A stretch of 64,000 nt of DNA from the NCBI GenBank assembly GCA_947626545.1, contig CANQSS010000001.1:1-64000 (forward strand), written 5' to 3'. Below the pieces are notes generated by a model. The model was given only the letters and a program-made list of their open reading frames with translations. It made no database searches and was not told where the DNA came from. A program made the position numbers and the translations under genes. Positions 57,235-63,297 of this stretch are shown piece after piece (within the stretch, counting starts at the first letter, position 1; each line of letters starts with the position of its first letter). This DNA is from an uncultured Akkermansia sp. (GTDB taxonomy: Bacteria; Verrucomicrobiota; Verrucomicrobiia; Verrucomicrobiales; Akkermansiaceae).

Positions 57235-57246
57235 AGTTGTAAAGCG

Positions 57247-57257
57247 ATTGTAGTATA
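57247..57257 (-). promoter_or_regulatory. Possible -10 element of the giant gene
   Basis: On the minus strand, TATACT (57252-57257) overlaps TACAAT (57247-57252), 17 and 12 bases upstream of the ATG. No good -35 was found at 17 bp spacing. If used, the mRNA leader would be about 0-10 bases, and no Shine-Dalgarno sequence is visible before the start. Confidence 0.3.
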
Positions 57258-57318
57258 GAGAGAATCACATTTTCCCCGCCCCGGAATACTTGTTGGAACG
57301 GGGTGATGAGCGAAGAAT

Positions 57319-57337
57319 ATCTCTTTTCAAAAGAGAT
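57319..57337. promoter_or_regulatory. 19-bp palindrome, copy 1 (candidate operator)
   Basis: ATCTCTTTTCAAAAGAGAT, perfect 9-bp arms around a single central C. Lies about 85 bases upstream of the giant gene start, beyond the possible -10. The one-base centre suits a DNA-binding dimer better than an RNA hairpin. Confidence 0.55.
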
Positions 57338-57476
57338 ACGCATGAAATATGTTTTCAATTTGTTTATAATGAAAACGTTGCAATGTTCCACAAAACGCCG
57401 AAAATACAAATCTCCCCCTTGTTATCGGGGGTGAAAAAACGCGTTTTTGCTAGTATTTCAACGTGATTCACTGTAT

Positions 57477-57495
57477 ATCTCTTTTGAAAAGAGAT
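57477..57495. promoter_or_regulatory. 19-bp palindrome, copy 2 (candidate operator)
   Basis: Same arms as copy 1 with a central G; centre-to-centre distance 158 bases. Flanking bases differ, so only the palindrome is conserved. Confidence 0.55.
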
Positions 57496-57614
57496 TCTCA
57501 CTTTCCACGTTTCCCGCCCTCTGGAAAAGAGCAAGTAAGGCAACGAGGGCTCTTTCAATCCCGACAGAGAAAAAAAGAAAAATTTTTACGTTAAATAGTA
57601 AAAAAATACTGGAC

Positions 57615-57633
57615 ATCTCTTTTGAAAAGAGAT
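57615..57633. promoter_or_regulatory. 19-bp palindrome, copy 3 (candidate operator)
   Basis: Identical to copy 2 and 138 bases further upstream. Three perfect copies in about 315 bases cannot reasonably be chance. Confidence 0.55.
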
Positions 57634-57690
57634 GATCAGACGTTAAAAGCTGATCAGGAAGAAAAAAGGCCAGAAAATGCGATGCATTTT

Positions 57691-58135
57691 ATGTACGAAG
57701 TACAACACGCACGACGGCCCCGTTGAGGGCGCACGCGTTAGCGGGCGGTAAGTGCGTATGGACAGCGCGTATGCGCTGCCCCGCAGGGGCGAATCGGCAG
57801 GGTGGTGCCGGTGAGTCAACTTTCGATGTACGATTGCAATGTTCGGCGCCGGTGGCGCGGGAAGTGCTTATGGACAGCGCGTATGCGCTGCCCGAAGGGT
57901 GAAAACTGGCGACGACCCCAAGCAGCTGCGAGGCAGCTGCTCATGTACGATGTACGATGTACGATGTACGATTGTGATTATAGCGCGCTTTGCGCGGGAT
58001 TTGGCAGAGCAAGTGCGAAGCGGCATGTCCTGGAACTATGCGCGGACGGAGGCAGGCGGGGTCTGCCTATGTACGATGTACGACGGAGGCGCTTGACAGC
58101 GCCTATGTACGATTTTCGATGTACGATGTATGATT
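57691..58135. repeat. Intergenic mosaic repeat block A
   Basis: Short inverted repeats (CAGCGC-GTAT-GCGCTG, GCCCC-GCA-GGGGC, AGCAGCTGC-GAG-GCAGCTGCT, AGGCGC-N6-GCGCCT) separated by TGTACGA heptamer runs. Bases 57691-57835 match 61186-61329 with only a few differences, and 57916-57973 match 60542-60599 exactly, all in the same orientation. No ORF here has protein-like content. Confidence 0.8.
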
Positions 58136-58173
58136 GGAAAGTTTGCGCGCGCGGCGCGGGGAGGCGGTGGCGG

Positions 58174-59226
58174 CTAGATGAGGGAGGCTTGATGGATTTT
58201 TTGCACAGGCAGGGGGAGTTTGTCGTCTTCCAGCCAATTGAGGTGGGTGGTCGTTATGAAGACCTGTCCATCGGGGGGGAGAGCCTTGAGCAAAGCTTTG
58301 CGGCGCTGAGGATCGAGCTCGCCGAATATGTCGTCTATGAGCAGCACCGGGGCGCAACCTGTCTCGGAATGCAGGAGGCTTGCCTGAGCCAGCATGAGCG
58401 CGACAGCCAAGGTACGCTGCTGTCCCTCGGATGCGTAGGCGGCTGCGGGTTCGCCGCCGATGCTCAACTGCACATCATCGCGATGCGGCCCCACCGTGGT
58501 GAAACCCGCGCGTAAATCAGCCTCCAACGCCTGCACGATGCCCTGCAGCAGGGGGAGACGAGCCGAGGAATCGTAACGCAAAGCGACCTGTTCACGCGAG
58601 CGACCGCTGATGCGCGCGTGATGCTCGGCCACATGAGGCTCCAGCAGGCGCACCAGCTCCTCGCGCAAAGCCATGAGCCGCTCCCCGTGGCGCGCGAGCA
58701 CATCGGCATAGCTTCGCAGCGCCTGCATGTCCGGACGCACATGCCGCAGGAGGAGGTTGCGCGATTTGAGGGCGCGCTTGTAGTTGAGCAACTCCGCGCG
58801 GTACTCCGGATGCCACTGAGCGCCGAGAAAATCCAGGTAGTCGCGGCGCAACTCGGCGGCACCACTGACGAGACCGAGATCGCGGTTGCCGAGCCACGCC
58901 ACGGGAGGCGCGGCGTTCAGGTACTGCGCGTAATCACGCACATCATTGCCATCCACCTGCATCTCCAGGCGGTGAGCTTGCCACACGACGCGCCGCCGTC
59001 CGCGCTGTGTATCCATGGACACCCCGAACTGAGCGCAGCCGTGGCGAACGAGGCGGGAAAGTCTGCCCGTGCGCGGGCTGTGCAGCGTGAGACCCACGCA
59101 GATGGCCTCGATCAGACTCGTCTTTCCCTGCGCATTATCCCCCAGCAGCAGGGCGCCCTGCTCCGGGATCTCCCAGTTGAGCTGCCCGTAGCATCGGAAA
59201 TCCCGCACTCGCAGCGCCTGCAGCAT
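58174..59226 (-). CDS. recF: DNA replication and repair protein RecF
   Basis: 350 residues, close to the usual RecF length. RecF is an SMC/Rad50-like ATPase that binds gapped DNA and helps RecO/RecR load RecA during recombinational repair. Visible motifs: N-terminal LRVRDFRCYG, Walker A GDNAQGKTS (about residues 29-37), the GPHRDD block, ABC-type signature ASEGQQRTLAVAL, Walker B VLLIDDIFGELD, and a C-terminal TTTHL switch. ATG 59226 overlaps the plsC stop as TAATG, so it is probably co-translated as the last gene of cmk-plsC-recF. Placement away from dnaA/dnaN/gyrB differs from the classical arrangement. No U-tract terminator was found after the stop; GC-rich repeat block A follows. Confidence 0.95.
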   Translation of the reverse strand: MLQALRVRDFRCYGQLNWEIPEQGALLLGDNAQGKTSLIEAICVGLTLHSPRTGRLSRLVRHGCAQFGVSMDTQRGRRRVVWQAHRLEMQVDGNDVRDYAQYLNAAPPVAWLGNRDLGLVSGAAELRRDYLDFLGAQWHPEYRAELLNYKRALKSRNLLLRHVRPDMQALRSYADVLARHGERLMALREELVRLLEPHVAEHHARISGRSREQVALRYDSSARLPLLQGIVQALEADLRAGFTTVGPHRDDVQLSIGGEPAAAYASEGQQRTLAVALMLAQASLLHSETGCAPVLLIDDIFGELDPQRRKALLKALPPDGQVFITTTHLNWLEDDKLPLPVQKIHQASLI

Positions 59227-59849
59227 TACTCAATCTCCGTGGGCAAGGCGCGGATGGCGTCCATGATTTTCTGCCCCAAATGCAACTGGGCTTGCCGACC
59301 CTTGGCGCGCAGCTCCTCCTCGCTGAAATGAATGGGATCGCCCACGGTGACGGTGAGGGGGTGGAAACGCAGTCTTTTGCTGTGGATGGGAAGGCTCTCG
59401 AAAGCGCCCTCGATGCGCAAGGGCTGCACGGGAACCGTCGCCAATTTGCCGATGATGAGACCGATGCCGGGCATGGCCTCGTGGATCTCGCCATCCGGAC
59501 TGCGCGAACCTTCCGGGAAGATGACGATACGCCCCCCACTGCGCAGCAGGCGCATCACCCGAAGGAGGCTTCCGGGATCCGGCCTGTCCTGGTCGATCGG
59601 CAGAGCGTAGCAAAGGGGCAGCACCTGCTTCATCACCGGCGGGTCAAACAAGGTTTTGCGCGCTAAAAAATGCACCGGGCTCTCAAACATCTGCCCGAGC
59701 AGAGGGGGGTCAATAAAGCTCTCGTGGTTGGCCACGTAGATGCACGCTCCGCTCTGGATGAGCTTATCATACCCGATGATACGGAGCTGGAAAAAACTAC
59801 CGAATATCCCGCGCAGCAGGGCGTGTCCTAGAAAATAGACCGGGTTCAT
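59226..59849 (-). CDS. plsC: 1-acyl-sn-glycerol-3-phosphate acyltransferase (PlsC family)
   Basis: 207 residues. Family role: acylates lysophosphatidic acid to phosphatidic acid at the inner membrane, the second acylation in phospholipid synthesis. The catalytic NHESFID (HX4D, about residues 42-48) and the FPEGSRS substrate motif (about residues 118-124) are both intact. A short hydrophobic N-terminus (VYFLGHALL) fits membrane association. ATG 59849 overlaps the cmk stop as ATGA and its own TAA overlaps the recF start, so all three genes are translationally coupled. The cmk-plsC order is common in bacteria, supporting the assignment. Substrate specificity within the LPLAT superfamily cannot be read from sequence alone. 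Confidence 0.92.
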   Translation of the reverse strand: MNPVYFLGHALLRGIFGSFFQLRIIGYDKLIQSGACIYVANHESFIDPPLLGQMFESPVHFLARKTLFDPPVMKQVLPLCYALPIDQDRPDPGSLLRVMRLLRSGGRIVIFPEGSRSPDGEIHEAMPGIGLIIGKLATVPVQPLRIEGAFESLPIHSKRLRFHPLTVTVGDPIHFSEEELRAKGRQAQLHLGQKIMDAIRALPTEIE

Positions 59850-60493
59850 GATTGGACTTGCGTTTTGTCTTTGATGTCGTTGACGATTTCCGCGACGACC
59901 TGTTCAACGGTCATGTCGGACGTGTCGATCACACGTGCATCAGCCGCCCGAGTGAGCGGGGAGCACGCCCGTTCGCGGTCGTTCTTATCGCGCTCCCTGA
60001 TGGAATCCGTCAGCCCCTGAGCGGCACGACGAGCCGCGCGCACCTCTTCTGACGCCGTCACGTAGTACTTGAACGGCGTGTCCGGGAAAACCGCGGTGCC
60101 GATGTCGCGGCCTTCCATGACCACCGCCTCGCTCTCGTTGTACTCGCGCTGCTTGTGCAGCAGGAAAGCGCGCACCTCCGGGATAGCCGCGACCAGCGAT
60201 ACACTGTCGTTCACCACCGGCTCGGTAAGCTCGCGTCCCAAGCGTTTTCCCGCGCAGAGGACAGTGGAAACGGCCCCCTCCTTTCCGAAATCCAGCGGCA
60301 TGTTCGGCAACATTTCAGCTATCTTTTCATGCTGTGCAGGCGCCACACCCTGCTGCGCCAAATACCACGCGATGGCTCGGTACATGGCCCCGGTGTTGAT
60401 GAAGGTGTACCCCAACTTTTTCGCAACAAGTTTGGCTACCGTTGATTTGCCGGACGCCGCCGGTCCGTCTATGGCTATTGCCGGTGGTTTCAT
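59846..60493 (-). CDS. cmk: Cytidylate kinase
   Basis: 215 residues from ATG 60493. Phosphorylates CMP and dCMP with ATP in the cytosol, feeding CTP and dCTP pools. Visible: P-loop DGPAASGKST, nucleotide-binding INTGAMYRA, EGRDIGTAVFPD, and the lid/C-terminal RDKNDRERACSPL with DARVIDTS, all typical of bacterial Cmk. A TTG three codons upstream (60502) is in frame but lies within the -10 element, so ATG was chosen. First gene of the cmk-plsC-recF operon; its TGA overlaps the plsC ATG. The consensus-like promoter directly upstream leaves almost no leader. Confidence 0.95.
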   Translation of the reverse strand: MKPPAIAIDGPAASGKSTVAKLVAKKLGYTFINTGAMYRAIAWYLAQQGVAPAQHEKIAEMLPNMPLDFGKEGAVSTVLCAGKRLGRELTEPVVNDSVSLVAAIPEVRAFLLHKQREYNESEAVVMEGRDIGTAVFPDTPFKYYVTASEEVRAARRAAQGLTDSIRERDKNDRERACSPLTRAADARVIDTSDMTVEQVVAEIVNDIKDKTQVQS

Positions 60494-60501
60494 ATGCTTC
60501 A

Positions 60502-60530
60502 AGTATAGTCTGCGGAAACGGGATTGTCAA
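60502..60530 (-). promoter_or_regulatory. Consensus-like sigma70-type promoter of cmk-plsC-recF
   Basis: On the minus strand, TTGACA (60525-60530), a 17-base spacer and TATACT (60502-60507). Only eight bases separate the -10 from the cmk ATG, so transcription would begin about one to three bases before the start codon, giving an essentially leaderless mRNA. Confidence 0.8.
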
Positions 60531-60536
60531 TCGCAA

Positions 60537-60690
60537 GACGGCCCCAAGCAGCTGCGAGGCAGCTGCTCATGTACGATGTACGATGTACGATGTACGATTT
60601 AAGAAATTCCCGCGCTTGCGCGCGAACCTGGCGAAGCAAATGCGGACGGGATGTCGTGAGACCATGCGCGGAGTGTGGCGTCGCTTTCGT
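60537..60690. repeat. Intergenic mosaic repeat block B
   Basis: Bases 60542-60599 equal 57916-57973 exactly: hairpin AGCAGCTGC-GAG-GCAGCTGCT, then four GTACGAT heptamers. The following ~90 bases resemble, more loosely, the part of block A around 57980-58045 (shared ATGCGCGGA and GCGCG tracts). Confidence 0.75.
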
Positions 60691-60692
60691 GG

Positions 60693-60721
60693 TTGCCTCT
60701 CTTGTTGGATTGTGCTACAAT
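60693..60721 (+). promoter_or_regulatory. Promoter candidate for the 35-codon gene
   Basis: TTGCCT (60693-60698), a 17-base spacer and TACAAT (60716-60721). Transcription would begin near 60728, about 40 bases before ATG 60768. Confidence 0.5.
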
Positions 60722-60767
60722 CCGGCCGCGCCCGTCAGGGCGAGGTTCCAGGCGGGCGTTTATTATT

Positions 60768-60875
60768 ATGAAAAATGCCCAAAACCAAAAACTGACGGAG
60801 CTGGTGCTCTTCCTAGCGGAGAACGCCGAGCTGATCGAAAAGGCGATCTATTTGCTGTTCGTGATGCTTAACTAG
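60768..60875 (+). CDS. Possible small protein, 35 residues, unknown function
   Basis: ATG 60768 to TAG 60875. The peptide begins MKNAQNQKLTELV and ends AIYLLFVMLN: a polar basic N-terminus, then an amphipathic to hydrophobic helix that could touch a membrane. It is not a recognised family. Support comes from the promoter-like sequence 40 bases upstream and a long hairpin that begins at the last base of the stop codon. Upstream purines (AGGCGGGCG, 60750-60758) are a weak ribosome site. A longer frame from 60675 would start before the promoter and is rejected. It could be a small membrane-active peptide, or simply the body of a structured RNA. Confidence 0.4.
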   Translation: MKNAQNQKLTELVLFLAENAELIEKAIYLLFVMLN

Positions 60876-60918
60876 CGAAGTCAGCCCCACCTTGGGAAAC
60901 CGAGGTGGGGGACTTCGC
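60875..60918 (+). other. Long GNRA-capped hairpin after the 35-codon ORF
   Basis: GCGAAGTC (60875-60882) pairs with GACTTCGC (60911-60918); after an AG bulge, 11 more pairs, including one G-U (CCCCACCTTGG with CCGAGGTGGGG), are closed by a GAAA tetraloop (60896-60899 approximately). Nineteen pairs in all. It is followed by GAAAAAG, not a T run, so it is not a standard intrinsic terminator on the plus strand. Confidence 0.7.
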
Positions 60919-60927
60919 GAAAAAGAC

Positions 60928-60956
60928 TTGACACAACTCATAGGTTAGAGTTAAAT
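60928..60956 (+). promoter_or_regulatory. Promoter candidate of a small RNA
   Basis: Consensus TTGACA (60928-60933), a 17-base spacer and TTAAAT (60951-60956, four of six consensus bases). The predicted start is near 60963. Confidence 0.55.
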
Positions 60957-60962
60957 GTTGTG

Positions 60963-61035
60963 CGTTGGGGGTGGTTCCCCGGCATTTTTCATAATTTGAG
61001 CCGCCCGTTGGAGAAATCCTGCGGGCGGCTTTTTT
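60963..61035 (+). ncRNA. Candidate small RNA of about 73 nt
   Basis: Lies between a TTGACA promoter and an intrinsic terminator, with no ORF room. A 5' hairpin (GGGG 60967-60970, CCCC 60977-60980), then an A/U-rich single strand around 60984-60998, then the terminator stem: the layout of many base-pairing bacterial sRNAs. A 14-codon frame (ATG 60955 to TGA 60999) would start inside the -10 and so is not expected to be translated. It could instead be a transcription-attenuated remnant. No match to a named RNA family is recognised. Confidence 0.5.
61000..61035 (+). terminator. Intrinsic terminator
   Basis: GCCGCCCG (61000-61007) pairs perfectly with CGGGCGGC (61022-61029) and is followed by six T residues (61030-61035). 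Confidence 0.85.
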
Positions 61036-61483
61036 CATTTACGACGGAGGCGGAGGCAGACGGAGCCATCACATTTACGATTTACGATTTGGGAAATTCG
61101 GCGAGCAAAGCTCGCGGAACTGCGGAGCGCGAGCGGAGGCGGCGGGTAAAACAGAGCGCGGGGCGGAGGCAGACGGGGTCTGCCCATGTACGAGGTACAA
61201 CACGCACGACGGCCCCGTTGAGGGCGCACGCGCAGCGGGCGGTAAGTGCGTATGGACAGCGCGCATGCGCTGCCCCGCAGGGGCGAATCGGCAGGGTGGT
61301 GCCGGTGAGTCAACTTTCGATGTACGATTTGAATTATAGCGCGCTTTGCGCGGGACGGAGGCGCCTAGCGGCGCCTATGTACGATTTACAACACGCACGA
61401 CGGCGGTAAGTGCGTATGGACAGCGCGGAGGCGCTGCCCGGAGGGCGAACCGCCGATGGGGCGGCGGTGAGTCAATTTTCGAG
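61036..61483. repeat. Intergenic mosaic repeat block C
   Basis: Bases 61186-61329 match 57691-57835 of block A with only a few differences. Further hairpins include GCGAGC-AAA-GCTCGC (61102-61116) and AGGCGC/GCGCCT, again separated by TGTACGA or TTTACGA heptamers. The block ends at the ccsA stop codon. No gene is seen. Confidence 0.75.
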
Positions 61484-62239
61484 CTACCGGGCGTAGGTGT
61501 GCAGTGAATTGGTTGCCAGGGGCGCCATATTTACGATGAGGAAGGTGACGAGTACGGCGGCGAAGCCGAGGAGCAGCAGGGCGCGTTGCTTGGCTGCGTT
61601 TGACCCCGGCGCGTGAAAATAGATGAGATAGATCAGCCAGGTGATGAGCGACCACACCTCTTTGATGTCCCACGCCCAATAGCGTCCCCACGCTGCATCT
61701 GCCCACAGTGCGCCGCTGCAGAGACCAAAGGTCAGGAAGGGGAAAGCCAAGCGCGCCAGCGAATGGGCCGCTTCGAGCCGCGGGATCTGTCGCTCCCCCC
61801 AAGCCCCGGCCGCATAGAGTGCCGAGAGCGTGAGCATCGCATACGCCGCCACGTAGCTGGTGACGTGCGGCACGAACCACGCAGATTGGAGCGCCGGAGC
61901 CTGCCGCCACCCAGCCTGCAGAGGCATGCACAGCGCACCGATAAGCGCCACGGCAGCCACTCCGGCTATACCTGCGCCCGCCTGCACCCCGCTGCACCGC
62001 AAATAAACCCACACCGGCGCCAACAACAGCGGCAGCGCGCAGAGTACATGGCGCATATTGCCCAGCGGAGGGGCCTGCGCCGCCCACGCATTGGCCGCAA
62101 GGAGCAGCACACAGCACACCAGCCCCACGCCCAGCACGCGTTCTCCGCCCACGGCACCGCGCCGCACGAGCAGCAGAGCGCCGGCCGCCGCAAAGAGCAG
62201 CGCCGACAGGATGGTCAGTATGATGATGATCGTGCTCAT
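61484..62239 (-). CDS. ccsA: Cytochrome c biogenesis protein CcsA/CcmC family (heme handling)
   Basis: 251 residues, nearly all membrane-spanning (about seven or eight hydrophobic segments). Family role: with ResB (Ccs1) it carries heme across the cytoplasmic membrane and attaches it to exported apocytochrome c (system II). The Trp-rich heme loop is clear: WGRYWAWDIKEVWSLITWLI, about residues 190-210, flanked by two candidate heme-ligand histidines, in WFVPHVTSY and LIYFHAPG. ATG 62239 (MSTIIIILTILSALLF) overlaps the resB stop as ATGA, which favours it over a longer reading that would begin within resB at 62476. Slightly shorter than typical CcsA. Confidence 0.9.
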   Translation of the reverse strand: MSTIIIILTILSALLFAAAGALLLVRRGAVGGERVLGVGLVCCVLLLAANAWAAQAPPLGNMRHVLCALPLLLAPVWVYLRCSGVQAGAGIAGVAAVALIGALCMPLQAGWRQAPALQSAWFVPHVTSYVAAYAMLTLSALYAAGAWGERQIPRLEAAHSLARLAFPFLTFGLCSGALWADAAWGRYWAWDIKEVWSLITWLIYLIYFHAPGSNAAKQRALLLLGFAAVLVTFLIVNMAPLATNSLHTYAR

Positions 62240-63297
62240 GCTTGTGTCGATCTCTTGTCCCTGAAAGCCCATGCGAAGCAGCAGAGGAGGACGCCCAGCA
62301 GGCCGGCAAACACCAAGGGGCGCCCCGGAGCGCGGCGAAGCAACAGCTGCACCCGCCGTCCATCTGCGCTGCAGTTCATCAGATAAATCTGCCAATGATC
62401 CCAGCTCGCCGGATGATTCACGCGCAGAGTGACATCGCGTGCCTCCCCTTCGCCACGCATGGGGGACAGGCGGCACACGGCCCGGTATTCTTTCACCTGC
62501 CCCGGCTGCTGCACCAGGACACGCACCGGCGAACCGGGCAGCGCCAAGTAACGCCCCTCACCACCCGGGAGAGCGCGCAATTTTTCCACGGGCCATACCT
62601 CCTGCCCGCAGCGGATGGAAGCGCCCTCACGCTTCGCCACGGCAACCGGCAGCCAGCGACCGTTTCGGTGGACCAGGAGAGTGTATGATTCTGAGCTTGC
62701 GTAACGCTCCACGTGCAGATCCTTCACCTCCACCTCGAAAGGCGCCAGCTTGTCCGCACCCTTGCCATGAACGACGGACGGCACACCCACGTGACGCGTC
62801 ACCGCAAGGCGTTCCTCGCAACAGACATCCACAAAAGTCCCGGCCACCACCAGCACGATGCTCAAATGCGCCACCGCAAGCCACAACTTTTCCACACGGA
62901 GACACAGGTGCGCCAGGTAGCCAAAAATGACGCTGAAAAGAACCCCGACAACGGCCAAGCAACCCATACCCACTGCGCCAAACCACATGCCACCGCCCAA
63001 GCTCGCACAATGCAGCGCCTTCTCCCCGCAGTGCAGCAGCACACCTACACCGGACACCACGAAGAACAGCGCAATAAGACCCACCAGCATCCTCAACCGA
63101 TGCCCCGCTGAAAGCCTCCACGCCGCCCACATGGCCGCCCCACCTGCCAGCCCGCCCAGCACGCGCATCAGACCTCCGCCATACACTGCCTCCACACCTC
63201 CCCAAGGCAAGCCACCTGCCAACAGCAGCACACACAAGGCCCCGAGCAGCATACCGGTTGCCCGAAGCATGGGATTCTTTTCACGCGCGACGCTCAC
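62236..63297 (-). CDS. resB: ResB/Ccs1-like cytochrome c biogenesis protein
   Basis: About 353 residues. Partner of CcsA in system II: thought to keep apocytochrome reduced and present it for heme attachment. Hydrophobic segments occur at about residues 12-32, 68-88, 101-125 and 142-160, the last with the family-like LAVAHLSIVLVVAGTFVD. A soluble, presumably periplasmic domain follows (about 165-320, with VNHPASWDHWQIYL near its end), then a final membrane helix (LVFAGLLGVLLCCFAWAF). Start choice: GTG 63297 overlaps the upstream gene's stop as GTGA, implying coupling; ATG 63270 is an alternative nine codons later. Shorter and more divergent than ResB of Bacillus, so the symbol is by family and synteny with ccsA. 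Confidence 0.8.
   Translation of the reverse strand: MSVAREKNPMLRATGMLLGALCVLLLAGGLPWGGVEAVYGGGLMRVLGGLAGGAAMWAAWRLSAGHRLRMLVGLIALFFVVSGVGVLLHCGEKALHCASLGGGMWFGAVGMGCLAVVGVLFSVIFGYLAHLCLRVEKLWLAVAHLSIVLVVAGTFVDVCCEERLAVTRHVGVPSVVHGKGADKLAPFEVEVKDLHVERYASSESYTLLVHRNGRWLPVAVAKREGASIRCGQEVWPVEKLRALPGGEGRYLALPGSPVRVLVQQPGQVKEYRAVCRLSPMRGEGEARDVTLRVNHPASWDHWQIYLMNCSADGRRVQLLLRRAPGRPLVFAGLLGVLLCCFAWAFRDKRSTQA

Larger units (their letters stand above)
57235..57690. other. AT-rich upstream region of the giant gene
   Basis: No credible gene here. Besides the three 19-bp palindromes listed separately, it holds a perfect 14-bp palindrome AAAAACGCGTTTTT (57435-57448), a CCCCC/GGGGG inverted repeat just left of it, GATCAG/CTGATC arms near 57634-57655, and AAAATGC-GAT-GCATTTT (57674-57690). 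It is much more AT-rich than either flank, as expected of a control region for the giant gene. Confidence 0.6.

Noticed and set aside
56999..57409. Minus-strand frame of 136 codons crossing the giant gene's start
   Set aside because: Different phase from the giant gene, no family-like content; overlaps the signal peptide region, which is clearly coding in the other phase.
57364..57558. Minus-strand 64-codon frame upstream of the giant gene
   Set aside because: Its ISFQKRY text is simply the translation of a palindrome; no ribosome site or recognisable protein.
57942..57973. Heptamer run as a possible CRISPR array
   Set aside because: Tandem GTACGAT units have no unique spacers and no cas genes are present.
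57802..58515. Plus-strand 237-codon frame through the hairpin repeats and recF
   Set aside because: Antisense to recF and built of heptamer translation (MYDVRCTMYD); no protein character.
58618..59331. Plus-strand 237-codon frame opposite recF
   Set aside because: Shadow of recF and plsC, both with intact catalytic motifs on the other strand.
60675..60875. 66-codon version of the small plus-strand gene
   Set aside because: Its start precedes the likely promoter, and the extra residues look like random translation.
61613..62386. Plus-strand 257-codon frame opposite ccsA
   Set aside because: Antisense shadow of a membrane protein gene with a clear Trp-rich heme motif.
61484..62476. Longer 330-residue version of CcsA
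   Set aside because: The extra N-terminus lies within resB and is not membrane-like; ATG 62239 gives a proper first helix and an ATGA overlap.
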